Below are positions 10,135 through 20,161 of a DNA stretch of 29,621 bases, in pieces. The notes under the pieces were generated by a model. The model had not been told where the DNA came from. It was given only the letters and a program-made list of their open reading frames with translations, and ran no database searches. The position numbers were made by a program, and so were the translations under genes. The DNA comes from Entophlyctis helioformis (taxonomy: Eukaryota; Chytridiomycota; Chytridiomycetes; Chytridiales; Chytriomycetaceae): assembly GCA_025526915.1 (NCBI GenBank), contig JAHLKH010000259.1:1-29621 (forward strand). Direction: 5' to 3'. Every line of letters starts with the position of its first letter. Within the stretch, counting starts at the first letter, position 1.

Positions 10135-11665
10135 TCGGATGACGAGGATGGCGACTCAGAGATGGTCGCTGGTGATCCCTGGCTCGGCGCACACGAGGTG
10201 CATCATGATGAAGATGTTCAAATGGTTGTGGCAGATGCTCACACTGGAGCTATGCCACAACCATTGGCATCAGCAGCCGCACCGCTATCCACATCGTCAC
10301 CGTTGGCGCCCGCACCGTCGCCACCGTCACCTGCACTAGCACCGTCCGTTGCCGTGACAAATCCTCTCTTCGACCTCTTTGGGGAGGAGGAGGAGGAGGA
10401 CGACGACGTGATGGATGACGGCGGTAGCTGGGTTCGCGAAATGGAGGTCGAGCACTCGCAAGGCCAAGGTAGGTCGCATTGTCTTGATGGATCTGCCTGG
10501 CTGTTGTTTGTGTTCACTGATGCATGATTGACGCGGTTGTTTGCATGCAACGGTGTACATCTGATGCTGCAGGAGATGCCGGCCATGGAGCTGCGCGGCC
10601 GCCGTCCTCGCTCTCACTCTCGCCCTCGCACTCGCTCTTGAACTCGCTCCCGCTCTCGCTCTCGCTCTCGGAACCGGCTCCCACACTCGCACTCGCTCCT
10701 CAAACAGTTGATGATCCTTCACTGCCTTTCCTCTTTGAGGAGGAGGAAGAGGAGGTCGTCGAGCAGGGCGAGGGGCTCGCTGGCGTCGAGCATGGCAGTA
10801 GCTGGGTTCGCGAAATGGAGGTCGAGCACTCGCAAGGCCAAGGTAGGTCGCATTGTCTTGATGGATCTGCCTGGCTGTTGTTTGTGTTGACTGATGCATG
10901 ATTGACGCGGTTGCTTGCATGCAACGGTGCACATCTGATACTGCAGCAGATGCCGGCCATGGAGCTGCGCCATCTCTGTCTTTGCTCTCACTCTCGCCCT
11001 CGCTCTCGCTCTCGGAACCGCCACCTGAACTGGCACCCACACCTCGACCAGGTCGTAAGCGTGGAGCGGTCGAGGATTGCACTGAGGGTGGCGTCAAGCG
11101 CGTGCGATCCGGCCAAGACGTGGCCTCCAGCACGACTGTGATGTTTGCGACAACATCATCAACAGTCGGCTTGGTGGCCACTGCCGCATTCGCACCGCTG
11201 CCCACACCGTCGGTAGCAGCAGCAGCAGAAGCAGCAGCAGTCTCACCAGCCAGTAACGCGGCTGGTGAGGCTAGCTCCTCGCTCGCATTGCCGCCGCCAT
11301 CCTCGCCGCCATCCTCGCCGCCGCCCCCGCTTCTCCCGCAGTTGGATCAGGTGGAGCAACACGAACAGGAGCCGCAGCCGATGCTTCCAAGAGTGCGACT
11401 TGCAGATGACGCTAGCATTCGGCCGATGCTTCCACGGTCAGTCAGACGGCGGATCGAATACATCGCCCCAGTGTCGGCCAGAAGACACGTCCAGGCTCGC
11501 ATGCGCGTCCGCGAACGATCACGTCAAAGGAGAAGCAATACTGGTGATGGTGTGTCTTGCCTTCCCTCTGACTGTCTGGCTGCCTTGTTGATGCATGGCT
11601 GACATGGGTTGCTGCGTCTGTGCGTTTCAGGGAGTTATTCATGGGCGGCACAGTGGAAGAGGTAG
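8083..11665 (+). CDS. Unrecognised multi-pass membrane protein with long disordered tail
   Basis: I do not recognise this protein. Exons with matching phases: 8083-8361, 8761-8929, 9034-9219, 9305-9526, 9800-10468, 10573-10842, 10947-11549 and a last exon from 11631. The N-terminal half (about residues 70-285) has five or so hydrophobic segments, including LVLASLVAAIVVIISS, AVATVVTGIAIATCAGYAL, SLASLAIAVFGLIKAAIGPAL and CAAVVFFLVPAAVLLLLM. A charged helical segment follows (MQQLAAALQLHALHIRSLARH), then acidic, poly-Ser, Pro/Ser-rich and Arg-rich disordered sequence. Exons six and seven begin with near-identical sequence from a tandem duplication. With the usual donor at 11550 the protein ends at 11665 (about 810 residues). 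A weak donor at 11554 would instead read on to 11802 (ending ALLLLARRE), so the C-terminus is unresolved. The start ATG at 8083 has a good context (cacc) but is not proven. Confidence 0.6.
10072..10134 (+). repeat. In-frame AGC microsatellite encoding poly-serine
   Basis: 21 consecutive AGC codons inside exon 5 of the membrane protein, flanked by TCA and TCG, give about 23 serines followed by an acidic DDEDGD patch. A trinucleotide tract of this length is likely to vary between strains. Confidence 0.95.
10425..10596 (+). repeat. Tandem exon-intron duplication, copy 1
   Basis: 172 bp that recur at 10799-10970 with five mismatches and no gap (period 374 bp). The copy holds the end of one exon (WVREMEVEHSQGQ), a whole 104-nt intron (10469-10572) and the start of the next exon (DAGHGAA). 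Confidence 0.95.
10799..10970 (+). repeat. Tandem exon-intron duplication, copy 2
   Basis: Second copy of the 172-bp segment, with its intron at 10843-10946. Because the exon between the introns is 270 nt and starts and ends in phase 1, the duplication keeps the reading frame. Confidence 0.95.
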
Positions 11666-11802
11666 CGAACATGGCTCGTGAACGGCAGACTTTGCTTGAC
11701 CATGTGCATTTATGGGCACAAGCGCGATCACGGTCTCGGATCAGCGCTGTGTTTCCACAGGCGGCACAGACGGCTCTGCTCTTGTTGGCCAGACGAGAAT
11801 GA

Positions 11803-12237
11803 AATGCCCTTGCCATAGTCGTCTTGTCTCTTTGGCCGTGGCGCAGAGTGTGGTTGGCGTGGCTGGCATGACGGTGGACACAAACCCAGCGGACAGATGC
11901 CCTGCGCACACATACTCATGCGGCAGTGCGCAGATGATGCCAGCCAGGAACTCAATGTCGCTGCCTGCACGATCACACACGATCGATCAGCACGCCGCGT
12001 CCGCAAACATGAGTGGCAGTGGGTTAGGTGCCAGTAGCCATTGATGCGACTTTGAGTTACTTGGGCTGTCTGGCTTTGGCGCCAGGTGTGGCAGGTGCAT
12101 CATGCAAACGCAGCCATCTAGTTGCATGCAAGAGCAAGACCAGGAGAACAAGGATCGCCTTCCATCCAGCAGCTTTATTTCGCATCTTGCGTGGAGCCAG
12201 GGATCCTTCTGATCAACCAAACGCGCCACGCCAATCC
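11803..12237. other. Intergenic space between convergent genes
   Basis: 435 bp between the membrane-protein gene (plus) and DNA polymerase eta (minus). I see no exon or RNA gene; it should hold the two 3' untranslated regions. Confidence 0.55.
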
Positions 12238-14780
12238 CTACTGTGGATGAAAGAAGTCGGTCATCTTGGGCATCTTGCTGCTCTCACTGTTTGGCTTGGC
12301 TCTTTTTCCCTTGTTTGCGGCACCATCCTTCGCCTTGCGGGATCTCTTGGCTGCTGACGCTGCTGTTGTCTTGGTCGTGTGCCGACGTTCGTCCAACACT
12401 TGTGGTTGCTGCTGTGCTGCTGTTGCCGACAAAGACTGTGCAAAATGAAAGTCGCTGTGCTCTTGCAAACTTTGGTCGTCCAATGCTACTCTTTCACCGC
12501 ACACCTCACAGACTGTGGCCGCGCTATCGCCATCGACGACGACATTGGCGAGATCTCCAAGACTGGCTGTTGCCGCTGACTCTCCGTCAATGCTAAAGTC
12601 TTGATCGCGAGCAACCTCGCACCGCGCTAACTCAGTGTCTTGCACGGCAGTCTCGTCTCCTTTGTTGGCCGTCTCATGGACTGTGCTGTTTTCCCCAGCT
12701 TTGAGCCATGTCGCCAACATCGGCCCACCATTTTCGAGTGTTTCAAGGCCAGATGCTGTCAGGGACAGTTGGTGGCAAGGGCAACGGGCGGCCTCCGCGA
12801 CCAGCAGTGCCCATGCTTTGGACGTGATCGTATCAGGCGACAGAAGCTGTGATCGCGACGGAAACGCGCATGACCTGGACCGCTCTGCAAGCTGCGAAAC
12901 AGTCTTGTAATGAAGCTGCATTCATGGATGACAGCACACGTAGTTCAGCAGCTGAAAGCGCAAGCGGAATCGTGGACAACCTACAATCAGTCGCCTGGGC
13001 CAGCGCTGGCTGGCTTCGTATTCATCCAACACGCGGCAGTACAGATCGGCAGCCAGAACTCCCAGCCATCGTTGGGATCCAGCATCGTCTGTCAATGCAG
13101 GCCGCAGACTCTTGCATGCCGCCATGGTCTTTGTCGCCTTCCGTTCTTGCACTGCATTGATGCATGCACACCGTCAGCAAGAGCGCAAAGACAAGATGTC
13201 TACATTCATACAAGGACTACGATCATACCTTGTGCTGTGCATATTCCACGACAGATTGAATACAGCCACCGCCCTTGCTCGTTTCCCAGACGCTGGACCA
13301 TGGCCGATTCTGAAAACTCCCTATAAATGCGGTTGCACGTGCCCATGGTCAGCAGCATGGCATAGTATCCATGAGCAGCACTGGCAGGCACGCATAGACG
13401 CATCAATTAGAGACTGGCTTCTTTACCACAGATCCGATGCAAGTGTGACCTGAAACTTGTCTGTTACATCAGCCCCTAGCTTGCCTGGAATGAAGACAGT
13501 CAATTGCGTTCACTGCGAGCCATAAGGCAGACCATGCATACTCATCCGTGCCTCACCTCCGAGACCTCGTATCTTGGTCATTGGGACCGTCTTCATAAAA
13601 TCGCCAACGCTCTCGTGGCGGACCACAGTCTGCGCTCACGATATACATGTCAGTTTGGCCATATGTCTGGACGCCATTTGATGGACATTGTGCTCATAGC
13701 GCACCTGCTTGTTGGGCTTATTGACTGCAGACACTAGCTTAGCTAGCGTCTTGTTGTGCGCGATTCCAGTCGAACAAGTATATCCAAGCTCGTCAACCAT
13801 TCTCGCGCGAATCTGGCGGCTGATCTGTGCACCAATAAAGAGCTGGACATCGCACCATCCTTTGGATGCCGACACTGTCGAGCCTGCTTGGAAAGTGTCA
13901 CTGTCCCACACGACAATAGGTACAATCTCGTTGTCCAGCGTATCCTGGGCTGTGCCAGTCATGCATGGATCTTGCGGGTCTTGAGCTCGGACGCGTCCAT
14001 CGTACATCCTCTGCAACCCGGCCAGTCCATGCGTTTCAATAAGATCATTGACTTGAGCCGTGATGTCGAGATACGCCTCGTCGATGGACGCGCGCTCAAA
14101 CTTGCCGCCTGCCTTGGCCAACACGGCCATGACTTTGGCACTCGCTCGTCTGGCGAATGCACACGATCCCATCGAACAGTCAGGCGATTGGCGATCCATG
14201 CACAACATTCCTGATGTTGCCAAGAGGCTGTTCGTACCGATAGACTTCCAATGAGACCTTGTGCGTTTTGGGTGACACGCCATACTCGTGGTACTTTGCC
14301 TCTGAGTCGCCTTCCTTTAGCGTCGCCACTTGCGTCGAGTGCCGTGGGCCACGGATCAGCCATGTGCCAGCCGGCCTCAGACGCTGTCAATGCACTGGCA
14401 TGCGTGGCCTCACCATGCACAAGCCGCAGGTCTGGAGAAACGCACGAGCGATGGCAGCCAGTCAGCGATCCAGCGATGAATGTGCCGGGCATGCCGCATG
14501 CAGATTGTCCCGAGATTGTCCAGACAGGCACACCCTTGGGCACAGCCCTCTCGGTCGCGGACGTACTTGGACAGAGCCTGCGGGCGTCGTCGATTGTGCA
14601 GTGGCGCTTGATGCCAGCGGCTCGAGCGGCGTAGTTGACGGCGATGATGCTGTTCCACTGCTGCACGCACAGCGGCTGGCTCGGAGGCAGCCCAAGCCGG
14701 ACCTGCTCCACTTGAGCATAGAAGGCGTCCAGGTCGGCATGGATGATGACTCGCGCACCTGCCGCCGCCTGTTTGGCCAT
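12238..14780 (-). CDS. RAD30: DNA polymerase eta (Y-family translesion polymerase)
   Basis: Copies past UV photoproducts in the nucleus. Nine exons, all in phase: 14780-14567, 14431-14414 (18 nt), 14328-14238, 14149-13705, 13629-13557, 13484-13427, 13320-13229, 13151-12985, 12915-12238, giving 611 residues (yeast Rad30 is about 630). The catalytic metal ligands are present: D16 in HADLDAFYAQVE and the FERASIDEAYLD block. The finger/palm block VHVATLKEGDSEAKYH is joined across the microexon. TKIRGLGGKLG and NEQGRWLYSICRGI mark the thumb, and KTMAACKSLRP with LHYKT the little finger. Near residue 520 a UBZ-type zinc finger (CEVC, then HSDFH) should bind ubiquitinated PCNA. The C-terminal KMTDFFHPQ looks like a PIP-box. 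I chose the ATG at 14780 because no upstream in-frame ATG exists. Confidence 0.95.
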
Positions 14781-14916
14781 CGGCCGGCAGCCCACCGAGG
14801 GTAACTTCGCATCAAGCCATCGCCTTCTTGTCACGTGACCTGGTCAGGTGACCTTGGCGGTCTTTGACTTTTCGCTCACTTCGCCATCTTCGTCTTCTGT
14901 CAAGCAAGCAGACGGG
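14781..14916. promoter_or_regulatory. Divergent promoter, pol eta / UFD1, with CACGTG box
   Basis: 136 bp separate the pol eta start from the proposed UFD1 start. A CACGTG E-box lies at 14832-14837 within TCACGTGA, followed 5 bp later by the imperfect copy TCAGGTGA. CACGTG is the site of fungal bHLH factors of the Cbf1 type. Its use here is inferred. Confidence 0.45.
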
Positions 14917-16673
14917 ATGGTTCGTGACGCCGCAGGCTGCCCTTCTTATGGCGGCACACGCAGGCTGACTGGCTGACTGGCTGACTGGCTGACTGGCTGG
15001 ACAACACCGACTGCCGCTCCAGTTCAACGGTGAATACGACGACAACGGGTTCCCGCCGTCCTTTGGGCGACGTCCACAGCGCGAGTTTGTGAGTGGTGCT
15101 GGACCGCCGAGACCCTGGCCAGTGTACTTGGCGTGTCTGCCGTGCTCACCTGCTGGCCGACTGCGTGTGCGTGGCCGACTGCCTGTCCGACAGAAAGAAA
15201 TGTACCGGTGCTTCTCCATCTCGATGCTGCCTGGCAACGAGAAGCCTGCCGCCAACTTTGGTGGCAAGGGTAAGCCATCGTGAATGCAACAGGTTGTGTA
15301 TCTGGCTGGCTGGCTGACTGAAACACAATGTCTGAACGGCTGGCTCGATGCGATCATGCGTGCGCAGTCTTTCTGCCTCCATCTGCCCTTGCCAAGCTCT
15401 GTGAGTAGTCACGACTCCACCTGTGACGATCGATCTCAGATCCACCGTCATTGCCGCGCTAACTGTCCGCCGTGCACTCCTTTTACAGCGAGTCTGCACA
15501 TCGAGTACCCAATGCTGTTCGAGATCAGGAATGACGCCGCAGCCAAGGCCACACACGCAGGTGTGCTCGAGTTTACTGCCGACGAAGGCCGTATCTACAT
15601 CCCAAACTGGGTGCGCATTTTTGGACAGACGCGCTGCATCAGCACCTTGGCTGGCCGCCACATGCTGACCTTTGCGATTGCAAAAGATGATGCAATCCCT
15701 CCTGCTTCAGGAAGGCCAGATTGTGCAGATCAAGAGTACATCGCTGCCGCTCGGCAAGTTTGTCAAGATCCAGCCACAGTCGGTCGATTTTCTGGACATC
15801 ACAGACCCAAAGGCGGTGCTGGAGCAGGCCATGAGATCCTTTTCGACCCTGACTCCCGGCGATATCATCACCATCAGCTACAACTCTTCGCTCTTTGACA
15901 TTCTCGTCATGGAAATCAAGCCTGAGGGCCCAGGTATCTCCATCATCGAGACTGATCTCGAGGTACACCTTCTGTGACTTTGCGCAGCTGCTGTTGCGAT
16001 CACATGCTGACCATAGATTTGGGAACAGGTCGACTTTGCTGCTCCCCTTGGCTACAAAGAGCCGGAGCGACCCAAGCAGAACGCAGGCTCAAAGCAGGTG
16101 AGCACGGGTGTACCTGAGCCCTGATTGTCCACTGGCGATGAAACGGTGCTGAACAGGGATGTGGGGGGCTCGTATCATGGCATGCAGCCGCAGAATGCCA
16201 CCAGCATCGAAGAGCATACTGTCAAGGCTGCAGACTCTTTCCATGCGTTCAAGGGCTCTGGCCAGCGACTGAGCGGCAAGGCAGAGGTGACGGGATCGTA
16301 TGGCGCCAAACAGACCACCGGCACGGAAGCGTCTGCAAGCAACGCGACAGGCACGGCACCCCCTGCGCTTCGTCTCCCGCCTGGCAAGCTGTTTTTCGGA
16401 TACCCAGTCGTGCCTGTCAAGGGCAAAGACGGCACAGAGTCAGCCAAGGCAGCCGAGGTCGGTGCCTGTCTGCTCTCTTTGCTTGCAACCCGCCTGTGCC
16501 CTGTTGGTGCCTGTCGGTTGCAGCGCTGACGCGTACTGTTTGGAAACTCGATGGTTTTACAGGGACCTCACTTTGCTGGAGCAGGACAGACGCTGCGCTC
16601 GGCACGCAAGAGCAACTCCAAGCCAGCATCATCGACGGACGTTGGGGCAGCCGGCGGAAGCAGCAGCAAATAG
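14917..16673 (+). CDS. UFD1: Ubiquitin fusion degradation protein 1 (Cdc48/p97 cofactor)
   Basis: With Npl4, UFD1 recruits Cdc48/p97 to ubiquitinated substrates in ERAD and proteasomal degradation. Exons: 14917-14919 (ATG only, tentative), 15023-15088, 15194-15269, 15368-15400, 15489-15610, 15687-15962, 16029-16097, 16188-16457, 16563-16673. Phases all agree, giving about 341 residues. The double-psi/alpha-beta barrel region is clear: YRCFSISMLPG, FLPPSALAKL, IEYPMLFEI, GVLEFTADEG, IPNWMMQSLLLQEG, KIQPQSVDFLDITDPKAVLE, VDFAAPLGYKEPER. The tail has AFKGSGQRLSGK, LPPGKLFFGY and a final FAGAGQTLR block typical of the family. The first exon is the weak point: no ATG precedes FNGEYDDNGF in frame, and ATG|GTTCGT at 14917 is the best splice solution. 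The last donor (GTCGGT at 16458) is also weak. Confidence 0.92.
14965..14996. repeat. CTGACTGG tandem repeat x4
   Basis: Four copies of CTGACTGG within the proposed first intron of UFD1. Confidence 0.9.
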
Positions 16674-17005
16674 CAAACAGCAACCAGCAACCAGCAACCA
16701 GTCGGCTCGTGTTCAATACATTTCAATTGCTGGAGCACGCAGACAGACAGGCCACGACAGACAGACAACAGCAGCCAAAGCCAACGCATGACGAATGGAC
16801 AGAGATACGAGACAGAGATGCGAGACAGAGATACGAGACAGAGATGCGAGGCAGATGGACGAGCAGATGCGAGGCAGAGAGCAGGGGCGAAGCAGAAGCA
16901 GGCAGAGCGACTTGGCGATGAAACAAATGGACTTGCGGCAATCAAGACTCATGGGTGATGCGCAAGCATGTGTGCTGGAAGATGGCGTTGCAAAAAGAGT
17001 GCAAC
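16674..17005. other. Convergent intergenic region with 15/30-bp repeats
   Basis: 332 bp between the UFD1 stop and the KH-gene stop, with no exon seen. It contains CAACCAG and AGACAGAC microsatellites and, at about 16799-16850, copies of a 15-bp GAGATACGAGACAGA unit alternating with a TGCGAG variant. Confidence 0.7.
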
Positions 17006-20000
17006 TTACTCTGAGCCGTTCTTGGCCTCGTCCTGTCCGTCCTTGCCGTTGGCTGCTGCACTGCCCTCCGCTGCTGGATTGGCTGCCGCGTCGCTGGCAT
17101 CAGCAGCGTCGCCATTCGCACCGTGGGCTGCAGAGCTGGCCGTGCCCGACGCGCTGCCATCTCCTGCCGCCACAGCCCCAGATTTTTCACCAGCGCTGCC
17201 GCCACCAGCAGCAGCCGCAGCAGCCGCAGCAGGTGCACCAGGTTGGCCAGCAGCGGTAGCAGCGGCCGCAGCGTTGGGATCGAACTGGCCATAATACTGT
17301 GCGGCATACTGCGCATAGTAGTCTGCATACGCCTTGGGATCGTAGTTGTACTGGCTCGCGTCGTATGCTGGCTGGCCGTCTGCGGTTGTTGCGGCGGCGG
17401 CAGCAGCCTGACCGTAAGCCGCAGCATAGGCGGCTGGGTCGTACTGGCCGTAGGCAGAGTAGTCGTACGCAGGTTGTCCAGTTTGTTGCTGCTGCTGTGC
17501 ATCGGCGCCGTAGCCGATAGGCGTCTGGTATGCGTAGCCAAACTGCTGCTGTGGCTGTTGTTGCTGCTGCTGACCATATCCATCGCCGTCACGGCCCCGA
17601 GCACCACGCTGAAAGAGACAGATTGCACAGTTAGCGACATGGTCCACGGCTGTGTTGCATAAGAACAGGGAGGGACTCACAACAGACGAAGCGCGATCAT
17701 AGACAGCCTCCTTGGCACGTGCAACCGAGTCCGGTGTGCCTGTTGGGGATAGAGAGCAGCCCCCAAAGTAGAAGGGGCCGATAAACGGTGTCAGTCAATA
17801 CAGCCCCAAGCAAGAGGATCGTGGCTTTCACAAGCAGTTGTGTAAAGCCGTGCAAAAGACGAACCGTAGATGGCTACACGACGGTCGCCGTTGGCATCCG
17901 AGTTTGGATCAACCTTGAGATTGACGCCAAATTCGTTCTGGATGGCTTTGATGGTCTCACCACCGCGGCCAATCACCAGACCAACCTATCCGTACATGCC
18001 AACACGGAACACGTTAACACCAAGCGGCCCACCAAACAACTGGATAGGAAACGATGAGTAGCATACCTTGGTCGCAGAGATCTGCAAAGCGTGGCAAGGA
18101 TTGCAACGGCGTTTAGTGTTTGCAGCGTTCAAGAGAGCCAACTAATGCAAACCGCAGCCTTACCATGACAATCTCGCAGTACATGCCAGTTGGACCGAAA
18201 CCACCGGCAGGCGGCCCAAACGAGGCAACTTGCTGTTGTTGGCCAGAGGCGTCCAGGCATTGCATTGAGTTGCCGGGTCAATCATAACCGTTAGCCTGAG
18301 TAGCAAAAGAAAAGATGGCGCAACACAGACTGGTAGACTTACACGCTGGAACTGATGCTGCGAGATGACCTCATTGACAAGGTGCTGGGCGATGCCCACG
18401 GCCTGCTCGGTTCCAATGATGGTTACGAGGCGGGCAGTCGAGCCGGGCTCCATCTCGTGCTCCTTGGCAACGGTGATGCGCGCACCAGAGCGCTGCTGGA
18501 GAGTCTTGATGGTCTCGCCGCCCTTTCCAATGATCAGACCAACTTGACGCGGTTGAAGCAGGAAGCAGTGCAAAGTCGGGCAGACGCAAGGTTAGTCGCG
18601 GCCATGACTGGCAAGGATAGGTCATGACATGACATGACATGGCATGCGCTTACCATTGTTGGATGGAACGTGAATGTGGATCGTTGTGCTGCCATACGGA
18701 GCCGGAGGACCGCCTGCGCCAAACGGCGCACCGTAGCCAGCGCCCATTGGAGGAACTCCAGGACCACCGGCGCCGCCAGGGCCGCCAGTTCCGCGAGGTA
18801 GGCCGTAGATGATGTCCTGGATGGCTTTTCTGGCCTCCTCAACGTCACGCTCGTGGCCCGTGATGATGGCCATCTTCTGCATGTCGGGACTGCCACCGGC
18901 TGGCGATGCAGTAAACAGGACGAGCCAAACCCGGCAATGTGAGCAGACACGATGACCAACGCGACAGTGCACGCAACACATGCCATACCCGGCTCAAGCT
19001 GGACGCGAACGTTGAACTGGCGCTCGATACCCTTGAGCGTCTCGCCACCGCGTCCAATGACAATGCCGGCCTATGTTTGCACAAGGAGAGCAACCCAGCG
19101 CATCAGCCGACGCGACGGACATTAGACGGAGACGCGACCACGATGGATGTGGAGCACCACATACCTTGCCGGGAGGCACAACGGCCTCGACCGTCTTGCG
19201 CATGTCGCTGCCAGCACCGCCTGGAGGGCCATAGTGCGAGCCGGGCGGGCCGCCAGCCTGGCCAGCACCGAATCTGGGGCGTCCCTGATCGCCGCCAGGG
19301 AACGGAGGGCCGCCAGCACCAGCGCCGTACGGGGCGGGGGCATGGCGCCGTACTGGGACGGCGGCTGGCCATAGTGAGGAGCGCCCTGGTGCTGCTGCCC
19401 GTAGGGCATCGCAGGCTGCTGGTACTGCGGCGGGGCGGGAGGCTTCTGGTGGGGCATCTGGCTGTGGTCCTGGGAGGCAGACGAAGCGTCCGCCTCGTCG
19501 TTCTTTCTGTACCCCGACGAAGGCGGCGGGCGGGCCTCGTGGTCGGCGTCTTCGTTGGCACGCTTGAGTCCGTGCGACGGGGCCGCGGCCGGAGCCGAGG
19601 CGGGGGCAGTGGCCGGGGCGTCGTCGGCTGTGAGCGGGCAAGGGCCAGCGTGGGTGTGAGTGGTAGTGAAGGTGGCCGGCCAAAAGGCGGGGTCAGCGCA
19701 CGGCTCGCTGGGCAGCGCACGCCAGGCCGTCGGCGTTGCGAGCGCAGATCCGAGGCAGCAGCGCAACGGAGCGCAACGGAGCGGAGCGAGCAGACAGAGA
19801 CGCAGACAGAGACGCAGACAGAGACGCACCTTTGCCGGCGGCCTTTGCGTCGGCGGCAAACTTGGCAGCCATGGCCTTTGCCTTTTCGAGCGCACTGCTG
19901 AAGCCAGCGGGCGGCGCCTGCTTGTGCGGGCAGCAGCAGCAGCAGCAGCAGCAGTAACGGTTCCGGTGAAGACGACGGTGACAGCAGCAGACAGAATCGC

Positions 20001-20161
20001 ACGGTCCGGCATGGTCAGCGAGCGAGGACACGGCAGGACGCAGGGCAAGAGGCAAGCCAAGGCAGCAGGCAAGGCAGCAGGCAAGGCAGCAGGCAAGCCA
20101 GGGCACGCACGGCAGCCTGCGGCGAAACGGTGTTGTCGGCGTTGTCGGCGTGGTCGGACAT
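17006..20161 (-). CDS. Triple KH-domain RNA-binding protein, FUBP/KSRP-like (frameshifted)
   Basis: A predicted single-stranded RNA/DNA-binding regulator, about 665 residues once one missing base is allowed for. Exons: 20161-20111, 19917-19830, 19627-19165, 19070-18989, 18899-18654, 18542-18343, 18232-18164, 18081-18067 (15 nt), 17985-17865, 17739-17681, 17608-17006. Three KH domains each keep the GxxG loop: VPPGK-AGIVIGRGGETLKG (about 190-265), VPSNN-VGLIIGKGGETIKT (about 300-372) and ISATK-VGLVIGRGGETIKA (about 393-460). The tail is Gln/Tyr/Ala-rich with YADYYAQYAAQYYGQ, recalling the tyrosine motifs of FUBP proteins. Exon 3 changes frame near 19327-19343, where one C is missing on the coding strand. 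Both sides are clearly coding and the downstream phase fits only if a base is restored. Other KH regulators such as the Rnc1/PCBP type are possible. Confidence 0.88.
18067..18081 (-). other. 15-nt microexon (ISATK) of the KH gene
   Basis: The microexon is flanked by TTTGCAG upstream and GTATGC downstream on the coding strand. It joins CEIVM to VGLVIGRGG and completes the first strand of KH3. Confidence 0.8.
19327..19343 (-). other. Frameshift site in the KH gene (one base missing)
   Basis: Coding-strand reading changes from QYGAMPPP to PYGAGAGGPPFPGG across two C runs (four and five G on the plus strand). Exon 3 is 463 nt; a length of 464 would give the phase required downstream. Confidence 0.8.

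Noticed and set aside
14781..14834. Longer pol eta N-terminus
   Set aside because: The extension would begin with GTG. The first true ATG is at 14780, directly before the conserved VIIHADLDAFYAQVE block.
19275..19329. Short intron as the explanation for the KH frame change
   Set aside because: The possible GT...AG segments are only 35-46 nt and either do not give the right phase or remove conserved-looking Gly/Pro sequence. One missing C is simpler.
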